This document shows positions 18,601-25,275 of a DNA stretch of 32,442 bases, in pieces; position 1 is the first letter of the stretch; each line of letters begins with the position of its first letter. Below the pieces are notes generated by a model, which made no database searches, was not told the origin of the DNA, and saw nothing but the letters and a program-made list of their open reading frames with translations. Source of the DNA: Accumulibacter sp. (GTDB lineage: Bacteria > Pseudomonadota > Gammaproteobacteria > Burkholderiales > Rhodocyclaceae). The stretch spans positions 1 to 32,442 of the forward strand of contig JAEUOJ010000104.1 of the NCBI GenBank assembly GCA_016789495.1. Reading direction: 5' to 3'. The translations under genes were made by a program, and so were the position numbers.

Positions 18601-20318
18601 TGCTGGCCGCCTTCGACCATCGACATATTTTTCTCGACCCTGACCCGGATCCGGCACGGAGTTTCGCTGAGCGACAACGCCTGTTCGACTTGCCGCGTTC
18701 GTCGTGGGCCGACTACGACTCGACGCTTATTTCGCCGGGAGGCGGTGTCTGGTCGCGCAGCGTCAAGACGATTCCCCTGTCGCTGCAAGCCCGCGCCTGG
18801 CTGCGCGTCGACGCCCTGCAATTGACGCCGCCGGAACTGATTCATGCGCTGCTGCAAGCGCCGGTCGATCTGCTCTACAACGGCGGGATCGGCACCTACG
18901 TCAAGGCCAGCACGCAGAGCCATCAGGAAGCCAACGACCGCGGCAACGATATTCTGCGCGTCGATGCCAGCCAGCTCGGGGCGCGGGTGATCGGCGAAGG
19001 CGGCAATCTCGGCTTGACGCAGAAGGGCCGTATCGAATTTGCCAGTCACGGCGGCCGGCTGTACACCGACGCCATCGACAACTCGGCGGGCGTCGATTGC
19101 TCGGACCACGAAGTCAACATCAAGATCCTGCTCAGCGGCTTGGTTAGCCGTGGCGATATGACCGGCAAGCAGCGCGATGTCTTGCTGGCGTCGATGACCG
19201 ACGAAGTCAGCCGCCTGGTGCTCGCCGACAATTATCAGCAAACACAAGCCATCGCGCTGGAAATCGCCGCCGGCGGCGACCTGCTCGAGGCGCACGGTCG
19301 CCTGCTCCGCCAGCTCGAAGCCAAGGCCGGTCTGCATCGCGAGATCGAAGCGCTACCTGATGACCAGGCGCTGGTCGAACGCGCGCAACAAAAGCGCGCC
19401 CTGACCGCGCCGGAAATCGCCGTTCTGCTTGCCTACGTCAAAATCTCGCTCAAACAGACGATCCTGGCGTCGACCCTGCCCGACAGCGCGGATCTTCATG
19501 AACTGCTGGTCGCCTACTTCCCCGCGGCGCTTCGCGAACCCTGCGTCGACCTGTTGGCGACGCATCCCTTGAAACGTGAAATCATCACCAATCAACTGGT
19601 CAATCGCCTGGTCAATCGCATGGGGACGACCTTCGTGATGCAGATGGAGGAAGAGACCGGCGCCGACCCCAGCGAGATCGCCGCCGCCTACCACGCGGTT
19701 AGCCGCGTCCTCGACGGCGAAGCGCTGTGGCAGTCACTCGAAGCGCTCGACCTGCAACTGCCGGCCAGCCGACAACAGGCGCTGATGAGCGGCCTGCGGG
19801 CGATGGTCGCCGCCGCCACCCGTCTGCTGCTCGCCGAATACCGTTCGGGGACGACGATCACCTCGCTGATCGCCAATTACCGGTCGGCCGTCGGCGAGAC
19901 GGTCGACCGCCTCCGTCACCCCCATGTCGGTGTCGAGGCGATCACCGCGCTGATCGACGGCCGGGCGGCGGTGGTCGCCGCGTTCGACCGCGTCGGCCTG
20001 GCCAGGCTCTGCGGTTGCCCCCTGTCGGCGGTTGAAACGGCATTGGCCACCCTGGACGAGCGTCTTGATATCGATTGGCTGGCGACGGCGATCGGTCGAC
20101 TGCCGGCTGGCAACCGTTGGCAGGCGCGCGCGCGCGCGCAGCTGGTCGTCGACCTGTCTGGCTTGCGCCAGCATCTGCTCCAGCAGGTACTCGCTGGCCG
20201 CCTGCCGTCCACCGACGCGGCCGAGGCCATCCTCGCCGAAATCAAGGTCAGCGAACCTCAGGATCTGGCGATGCTTTCCGCCGGTCTGGCGGAAATTCGT
20301 CGGTGGTTGACCGGTTGA
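15633..20318 (+). CDS. gdhB: NAD-specific glutamate dehydrogenase, large (180 kDa) type
   Basis: Oxidative deamination of glutamate to 2-oxoglutarate and ammonia with NAD+; the catabolic direction is usual for this class. The 1561 residues are normal for the family (about 1550-1650), which is built of a long N-terminal region with ACT-like regulatory parts, a central dehydrogenase core and a C-terminal helical domain. Core landmarks: [20 protein letters not shown] and [12 protein letters not shown] (about 800-840), a nucleotide-binding segment [14 protein letters not shown] (about 967) and [12 protein letters not shown] (about 1083). GGGAGA precedes the ATG at 15633 at proper spacing. It follows the glutamate transporter on the same strand. 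The class is often allosterically controlled by amino acids or TCA metabolites; the effectors here cannot be read. A (GC)8 run at 20124-20139 lies in its 3' end. Confidence 0.96.
   Translation: [1561 protein letters not shown]
20124..20139 (+). repeat. (GC)8 dinucleotide run inside gdh
   Basis: Sixteen bases of alternating G and C, encoding an Ala-Arg alternation near residue 1500 of the dehydrogenase. Gain or loss of one unit would shift the frame near the C-terminus; the run can also adopt Z-DNA in supercoiled DNA. Confidence 0.9.
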
Positions 20319-20351
20319 TCGTTCGCCTTATCGATGCCGATCGCTCCGGGA

Positions 20352-20363
20352 GCCTGCTGGACT
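20352..20363 (+). repeat. Dispersed intergenic motif GCCTGYYGGACT, copy 3
   Basis: Reads GCCTGCTGGACT followed by GAA, 33 bases after the gdh stop, in the 120-base gap between convergent gdh and the patatin gene. Confidence 0.5.
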
Positions 20364-20438
20364 GAAATCTGGCGCGCGTGCTGACGGGAAACGCGGGCCC
20401 CGTATCCGTATCGAGGATCGACACCAATGGTGAGAGGC

Positions 20439-21713
20439 TCAGCTGCCGTCGATCCGCGCTAGCGCGTCGCCCGTCGGCCAGGTCAGCAACTCGGGCGAGT
20501 TCGCCTGCCACCGCGGCAGGAACTGCTCCGCCCGCGCCGCGCCGTGTTCGCGCAGACTTTGCATGAACACCGGGCTGCGATCGAACTTGGAGGCCACGCC
20601 AAGTTCGGCATGATCCGGAGCCATGGTCAACATGTACACCGTGATCGGCTTATAGTCGGCGAAAGCCGCGCGCATCGGCGCATCAGCATCGGTGAATGGC
20701 TCGATCCGGGCCAGCCATTGATTCACCGTTTCAATGAAGCGCAGCTCCTGGAACAACGACAGGTTGCCGGACAACTCGTTGCGCCGGTCCTCGATCGCCG
20801 CTAGTTTGGTCGGTTCGCTGCTCCGCTTCTGCGGGTTGATGCGGATCACCCAGATTTCGTCGGGTGTTTCCTCACGGCGAGTATTGGCGACGAATTCCCG
20901 GATCGGCGGATTCTGCGAAAAAACGCCGTCCCAATACAGCGCCTCACTGCCATCGTCGTTTTTCAGCCCCGGAATGCGTTGCGCGCGCCGCAGATCGGGC
21001 AATGTCCCCGAAGCGGCGACCGCTTGATAACTGATGGGCCGCCGCTGTGCCGGCGGCCCATCAGGATCGCTCCACGAATCGAAGGCTTCGAAGCGGCCGC
21101 TGAGGATTTCCACCGCGCCGAGCAGCAGACGCGGCTGTAGTCGCTGACGAGCCACCTCGTCCAAGCGCTCCTGCAAATCCGGAAAATCCGGCGCGCAGGT
21201 TTTCAGCAAGGCCATGAAGTCGTAGAACTCCGGACGGACTTCGCCGAGGTCGAGATTCGGAGCCAGCAGATTTTCGAAGCGCGACCAACTGTCGAGGGTG
21301 GCCATCAGCCAGTCGTTGTACTCCGCCGGATGGGTCTGTTTGACGCTGACCCCGGATTCCGACAAGGTATAGAAATATTGCGTCAATGAATTGATGCCGG
21401 CCTCGCCGAGCTTATTGACCTGAAAGGTATCCCACAAATGGTTGAGCGCCCGCCGCGCGGCGGCGAAGGCGCCAGGTTGACCACGGTGACGCAGCAGGCC
21501 ATACCAGACCATGAACGCGTTCAGCGCACCCGCCGAGGTTCCGCTCAGGCCAACAATCTCGAAACGGCGTCGCGCGCCGACCAGCGCCCGGCCGGCCGGT
21601 GCGCCTTCCTGTTCGTTCTCCTTGCTTTGCAACAGCCGGTCCAGAACGCCACAAGTGAAAGCGCCGTGAATACCGCCGCCCTGACAGGCGATCGCCACTT
21701 TGCGAATTTCCAT
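20439..21713 (-). CDS. Patatin-like phospholipase
   Basis: Predicted lipid acyl hydrolase with a Ser-Asp dyad. The oxyanion loop is QGGGIHGAF (11-19), the nucleophile elbow GLSGTSAG has S60 in GTSAG, and the Asp is D262 in YWDGVFSQNP. Further conserved parts are SYQAVAASGTLPDL and DEIWVIRINP. The frame opens at a TTG at 21737, but the ATG at 21713 (MEIRKVAIACQGGG) has AGGAG nine bases upstream and is preferred, giving 424 residues. No signal peptide is seen, so the protein is cytoplasmic or secreted by a non-Sec route. Some bacterial patatins are effectors and others act in lipid turnover or polyhydroxyalkanoate metabolism; the sequence does not decide. It is divergent from pagP. Confidence 0.88.
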   Translation of the reverse strand: MEIRKVAIACQGGGIHGAFTCGVLDRLLQSKENEQEGAPAGRALVGARRRFEIVGLSGTSAGALNAFMVWYGLLRHRGQPGAFAAARRALNHLWDTFQVNKLGEAGINSLTQYFYTLSESGVSVKQTHPAEYNDWLMATLDSWSRFENLLAPNLDLGEVRPEFYDFMALLKTCAPDFPDLQERLDEVARQRLQPRLLLGAVEILSGRFEAFDSWSDPDGPPAQRRPISYQAVAASGTLPDLRRAQRIPGLKNDDGSEALYWDGVFSQNPPIREFVANTRREETPDEIWVIRINPQKRSSEPTKLAAIEDRRNELSGNLSLFQELRFIETVNQWLARIEPFTDADAPMRAAFADYKPITVYMLTMAPDHAELGVASKFDRSPVFMQSLREHGAARAEQFLPRWQANSPELLTWPTGDALARIDGS

Positions 21714-21901
21714 GCTGATCTGCTCCTGATTCGACAAAGATGCGGCCAGAACCTCGCATCCCGGCGCTATTGTAGCCGGTCAGCCGGTTTCGCTGCGCCG
21801 GCAGCGAGCAACGGCAAAAATGCGCTCTTTCCAGGGGTACTGGCGCCGGATGTCACATCACGTTACGATTCGATTCTCACTTCGACAGGATCTAAATCGC
21901 T

Positions 21902-22492
21902 ATGAAACGTAGTGGCTGCCTCTTTCCGCTCTCGTCCATCGCGCTGACTGGCCGTCTGCTGCCGGCGGTTTGCGCGCTTGCATTAGCCACTCCAGCGCAT
22001 GCCGTATGTGACGATCCGTCGACGTTTTTCGGTGGGATCTGTAAAACCCTCGCCGACACCTGGAATGAGGGAAAGGACGATCTGATGGTTCCGTTCCACA
22101 CCCATCACCTGCGTTACGCCTATTCCAGGGAAAGGATCAGTAGACTGGTTGAGAATACCTGGGGTTTAGGCTACGGGCGCACGCGCTATGACTCGCGCGG
22201 AAATTCGGATAGCCTCTACGCGATGGGTTTCCGCGATTCACACGGCGATTTCGAACCGATCATTGGCTACGCCCATCGCTGGAACGTCGGCGATGTCGAT
22301 GCAGTCCATGCCGGCCTCGGTTACACCGTCTTCATCACCGCCCGCTCGGATACCGCCCACTATCTGCCGATCCCCGGCATCTTGCCGGTGGCCTCGCTCA
22401 ATTATCGCCGCAACGGTATCAATATGACCTACGTCCCGGGCGGTAAAGCGCACGGCAACATCCTTTTCTTCTGGGCCAACATCGGCCTTTGA
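21902..22492 (+). CDS. pagP: Lipid A palmitoyltransferase PagP
   Basis: Outer-membrane beta-barrel enzyme that moves a palmitate chain from phospholipid to lipid A, tightening the membrane against antimicrobial peptides. A signal peptide ends near ATPAHA (about 34). The mature part matches E. coli PagP along its length: catalytic His (H69 in HHLRYAY, aligning with H33) and the D112-S113 pair in FRDSH (aligning with D76-S77). Other conserved segments are LYAMGFRDS, FEPIIGYAHRW, ARSDTAHYLPIPGILPVASL and MTYVPGG. At 196 residues it is complete. AGGA at 21887-21890 lies 11 bases before the ATG. In enterics pagP is PhoP-controlled; no such box was identified here. The acyl chain length chosen by this homologue is not predictable. 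Confidence 0.93.
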   Translation: MKRSGCLFPLSSIALTGRLLPAVCALALATPAHAVCDDPSTFFGGICKTLADTWNEGKDDLMVPFHTHHLRYAYSRERISRLVENTWGLGYGRTRYDSRGNSDSLYAMGFRDSHGDFEPIIGYAHRWNVGDVDAVHAGLGYTVFITARSDTAHYLPIPGILPVASLNYRRNGINMTYVPGGKAHGNILFFWANIGL

Positions 22493-22513
22493 GTCGTTTC
22501 ATGAACGACAGCC

Positions 22514-22551
22514 AAAAAAATCCCGGCTGGTTGATCAGACCGATGCCGGGA
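22514..22551 (-). terminator. Intrinsic terminator on the minus strand after pagP
   Basis: Arms TCCCGGC (22521-22527) and GCCGGGA (22545-22551) form seven pairs, with an inner GGT/ACC stem. On the minus strand seven Ts follow (As at 22514-22520 on plus). On the plus strand the stem is followed by AAAAAGGG, so it is not a good terminator for pagP itself. No annotated minus-strand gene lies upstream. Confidence 0.65.
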
Positions 22552-22594
22552 AAAAGGGAGGACTGGTTCGTTGCGTTTCCGATGAGGCCATCGG
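22514..22594 (-). ncRNA. Candidate minus-strand small RNA downstream of pagP
   Basis: Read on the minus strand: a perfect hairpin (22579-22594, CCGATG and CATCGG round a 4-base loop), a C/U-rich single-stranded segment containing TCCTCCC (about 22556-22562), a 7-bp GC hairpin (22521-22551) and seven Ts. A weak -10-like TATACC lies at 22593-22598 (minus strand), overlapping the first hairpin, so the true 5' end may be further upstream. No convincing ORF is present. The exposed CCTCC is complementary to Shine-Dalgarno sequences, as in many base-pairing sRNAs. This is structural inference only; the terminator might instead merely stop antisense transcription into pagP. Confidence 0.3.
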
Positions 22595-22600
22595 TATAGA
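22571..22600 (+). promoter_or_regulatory. Candidate promoter for the CaiB-family gene
   Basis: TTGCGT (22571-22576), 18 bases, TATAGA (22595-22600): a modest sigma-70 match, about 160 bases before the ATG at 22768. The same bases overlap the candidate minus-strand RNA, so both readings cannot be equally right. Confidence 0.3.
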
Positions 22601-22767
22601 CATTCCTTTCGGGCCAATGAATCACCGTGTTACGTTGGTGGGACCGGTTCGAAATGGCACGCTCTTCCCTTTAGCGGCCGGACGACGGCGGACTTTAGCC
22701 GTTGCATGAAAAATTTTCGGGCATCGCCGTTGTGGCACCCTTCCGCCCATTTTCTGAAAGACCTCTC

Positions 22768-23931
22768 ATGCGTACCCCCCCGCTCGCCGGTCTCCGCGTT
22801 CTTGATCTGACGCGCTTGTTGCCGGGTCCTCTGGCGTCAATGCATCTGGCCGATCTCGGCGCCGACGTGATCAAGGTCGAAGATACCGCTGCCGGCGATT
22901 ACGCGCGCACCGCTGGTGCGGTGCATGGCGCGGTCAGTTATTTCGAGCTGGTCAATCGCAACAAGCGCAGCCTGACGCTGGATCTCAAACAGCCGGCGGC
23001 AGTCGAACTGTTTCTGCACCTGGCGAACCAGGCCGAGGTGATCATCGAAGGCTTCCGCCCTGGGGTGGTCGACAAGCTGGGGATCGGTTATCAAACAGTG
23101 GCGGCGACCAATCCGCGCATCGTCTATTGCTCGATCACCGGTTATGGACAGGATGGACCCTACCGCGACCGTGCCGGCCACGATCTGAATTATCTCGGGT
23201 ACAGTGGGCTGCTCGATCAAATCGGCACCGCCGGCGGCGACCCGGCGGTGCCGAATTTTCAGTTGGGCGATCTGCTCGGTGGCTCTTTGAACGCACTGGT
23301 CGGCCTGCTGGCGGCGGTCATCGATTCGCGCGCCAGCGGCCAGGGGCGCTACCTCGATGTGGCGATGACCGACGGGGTGTTCACCCATGCGCTGTTTCCG
23401 TTTCTGGCGGTACAGGGCATGGGAAAGGCCCTGCCGCGAGGCGAGGATATTCTGTCCGGCGGCATGCCGAGCTATGCGGTATACGCCACCCGCGACGACC
23501 GCCATTTCGCCGTCAGTGCGATGGAACCGAAATTTTGGCAAACTTTTTGCGTTACGATCGGCCGCCCGGATTTATCGTCGTTTGCTTTGGCCTACGGCCC
23601 GGAAGGAGAGCGCATTCGCGCTGAACTGGCCAGAGTGTTCGCCCAAAAGAGCTTTGCCGAGTGGACGGCGATTTTCGAGCACGCCGATTGCTGCGTGTCG
23701 CCGGTTCTGCGCCCGGAAGAAAGCCTGGGGAACGCGCAAATCGCAGCCCGCGGCTTGGTCGTCGACGTCAATGGCGTCAAGCAGTTGGCACCACCGTTCA
23801 AGATCAGCGATCATCCGTTCGTCGTGCGTTCTCCCGCGCCCCGGCAAGGCGAGCACAATCGGGAAATTCTGCGCGAGGCCGGCTTGAGCGACGCGGCGAT
23901 CGACGAATTGCAACAACAAAAAATCATCTGA
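22768..23931 (+). CDS. CaiB/BaiF family protein, alpha-methylacyl-CoA racemase-like
   Basis: A family III CoA-transferase fold. Within it, the catalytic residues of alpha-methylacyl-CoA racemases are all present: His in AGHDLNYLGYSG (H138), Asp in LGDLLGGSL (D168) and Glu in AMEPKFW (E253), corresponding to H126, D156 and E241 of the mycobacterial enzyme. The N-terminus LAGLRVLDLTRLLPGPLAS and GADVIKVED are family hallmarks. The likely reaction is epimerisation of 2-methylacyl-CoA thioesters so that branched acids can enter beta-oxidation; a CoA-transferase role is the alternative. The frame opens at a TTG at 22702, but the ATG at 22768 fits the family start and gives 387 residues. It stands alone, convergent with the phosphatase gene, with no fatty-acid genes nearby to refine the substrate. 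Confidence 0.85.
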   Translation: MRTPPLAGLRVLDLTRLLPGPLASMHLADLGADVIKVEDTAAGDYARTAGAVHGAVSYFELVNRNKRSLTLDLKQPAAVELFLHLANQAEVIIEGFRPGVVDKLGIGYQTVAATNPRIVYCSITGYGQDGPYRDRAGHDLNYLGYSGLLDQIGTAGGDPAVPNFQLGDLLGGSLNALVGLLAAVIDSRASGQGRYLDVAMTDGVFTHALFPFLAVQGMGKALPRGEDILSGGMPSYAVYATRDDRHFAVSAMEPKFWQTFCVTIGRPDLSSFALAYGPEGERIRAELARVFAQKSFAEWTAIFEHADCCVSPVLRPEESLGNAQIAARGLVVDVNGVKQLAPPFKISDHPFVVRSPAPRQGEHNREILREAGLSDAAIDELQQQKII

Positions 23932-23966
23932 GCGTCGACAGCGCCGTCGAGGGGGGGGCGAGGCGT

Positions 23967-24794
23967 TCAGCGCGCCGTCTGGTCGGCACGGCTGATGCGG
24001 CGGCGGTATCGGCGGACAATCGCCGCCAGCGGGCGGATGGCAATCACGCCGATCGAAATGTTGTCGCGACCGCCGCGCTGGCGGGCGAGTTCGACCAGTT
24101 CCCGACAAGCGATTTCCGGATCGTGTGTGCTGACCGCCTGGCCGATTTCCTCTTCATCAATGCTGTCGTAGAGTCCGTCCGAACAAAGGACGAACTGATC
24201 GCCAACCGCCATCGGCTCGGCGTGACGGGCGACGATCCGCAGCTTGTCCTGTGTGCCAAGCGAGCGCAGCAAAATATTGCGAATGGGATGGTGGCGGGCT
24301 TTGTCGGCGTCGATGACTCCGGCACGCAATAATTGTTCGACCAGCGTATCGTCTCGGGTCAGTTGCTGGCAATCGCCATTCACACAACGATACAGTCGGC
24401 TATCGCCGACGTTGGCATAGATCGCTTCACGACCAACCAGCGCCAGCACCGTCACCGTGGTACCCATGCCTTCAAGCCGTTGATCGGCTTGTGAGGCACG
24501 GAAAACCACCTCGTTGGCGATTTCGATCGCCTTTTCCAGCGCCCGCCGCCGATCCACTCCCGCGATAGCGAAATAACTCTCGGCAATCGTCTGCACAGCC
24601 AGAGAACTGGCCACTTCGCCGCCCTGATGCCCGCCCATGCCATCGGCGACGATCAACAACACCCCGAGCCGTTGGCGGTCCGCGGCCAGCCGGGGGACGA
24701 TATACGCGACGGCATCCTGGTTGCATTTGCGCACACAGCCGATATCGCTGGCAGTGTGGGCAACGATGCTGAAATCGGCGGTTGTTCTGTTCAT
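23967..24794 (-). CDS. PP2C-family serine/threonine phosphatase
   Basis: Metal-dependent protein phosphatase. From MNRTTADFSIVAHTASDIGC the protein shows the conserved RKCNQDA (about 22-28), DGMGGHQGGEVAS (51-63), GMGTTVTVLAL, ANVGDSRLYR, LCSDGLYDSI and GGRDNISIGVI, which supply the metal-binding Asp residues. At 275 residues it is a single catalytic domain ending in a basic tail (RRYRRRISRADQTAR); no membrane helix. The start at 24794 has AAGGAGG immediately upstream with rather short spacing; an ATG at 24827 is the alternative. No kinase or type VI secretion gene is in the window, so its partner is unknown. Confidence 0.9.
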   Translation of the reverse strand: MNRTTADFSIVAHTASDIGCVRKCNQDAVAYIVPRLAADRQRLGVLLIVADGMGGHQGGEVASSLAVQTIAESYFAIAGVDRRRALEKAIEIANEVVFRASQADQRLEGMGTTVTVLALVGREAIYANVGDSRLYRCVNGDCQQLTRDDTLVEQLLRAGVIDADKARHHPIRNILLRSLGTQDKLRIVARHAEPMAVGDQFVLCSDGLYDSIDEEEIGQAVSTHDPEIACRELVELARQRGGRDNISIGVIAIRPLAAIVRRYRRRISRADQTAR

Positions 24795-25042
24795 ATCCTC
24801 CTTGTAGCAATTTTTCCATTCGATCATGTCATTGTGCCAGTTTGCGCAGACATGGCGAATAGGTGACGGCGGATGGAAGGACTCGAAGGACCCTTGCCAA
24901 CAGCGCGCATCGTTAGCCAAGCTTGATCAAGTCAACGGCACCAGTGGATTTTTTTCTTTGGCCTGCCACTGAAACGTACACACGATTCGCTTCAACACCA
25001 CGAAAAATTTCGTTTGCCCGGATTTTTTCGCTTCGCCCCTTC

Positions 25043-25054
25043 CAGTCCGGCAGG
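25043..25054 (-). repeat. Dispersed intergenic motif GCCTGYYGGACT, copy 4
   Basis: The minus strand reads GCCTGCCGGACT followed by GGA, the same 12 bases as the copy at 3945. It lies about 220 bases before secA and is the only copy on the minus strand. Confidence 0.5.
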
Positions 25055-25076
25055 CAGCCGGCGAATCAAATGCGAA

Positions 25077-25105
25077 TTGCGCCGAACCGGTCTTGACGGT
25101 ACTAT
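25077..25105 (+). promoter_or_regulatory. Candidate secA promoter
   Basis: TTGCGC (25077-25082), 17 bases, TACTAT (25100-25105). The -35 match is poor (3 of 6), the -10 fair (4 of 6), spacing ideal. The leader would be about 165 bases. Confidence 0.3.
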
Positions 25106-25275
25106 CCATGCCTTGCGTTTCCGGCCGCTGGCCGGTGGCGCTGCGTGGTGCGGTGGCTTGTTCATCGCACCGTTTTTGTGCTTCTGCGGAACGCTGATCG
25201 CCATTTTTCGCCGATCGACCCCGAAACAGCGCGTCGTCGCGGATTTTCGTTTTTCCTTCCTCTCTCGTCTCCAGA

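Larger units (their letters stand above)
24795..25275. other. Intergenic region between divergent phosphatase and secA genes
   Basis: About 480 bases. It contains a minus-strand copy of the 12-base dispersed motif (25043-25054) and a modest secA promoter candidate (25077-25105). Plus and minus frames that span it continue into secA in the wrong frame and look like shadows. If the phosphatase starts further upstream than chosen, the region shrinks slightly. Confidence 0.5.

Noticed and set aside
17910-19337. Minus-strand 475-codon frame opposite gdh
   Set aside because: Antisense to the dehydrogenase core; long shadow frames are expected in high-GC DNA with this codon use.
22429-22617. Minus-strand 62-codon frame over the pagP terminator region
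   Set aside because: The frame runs through the terminator hairpin and into pagP, which argues against a translated gene; the structural RNA reading is preferred.
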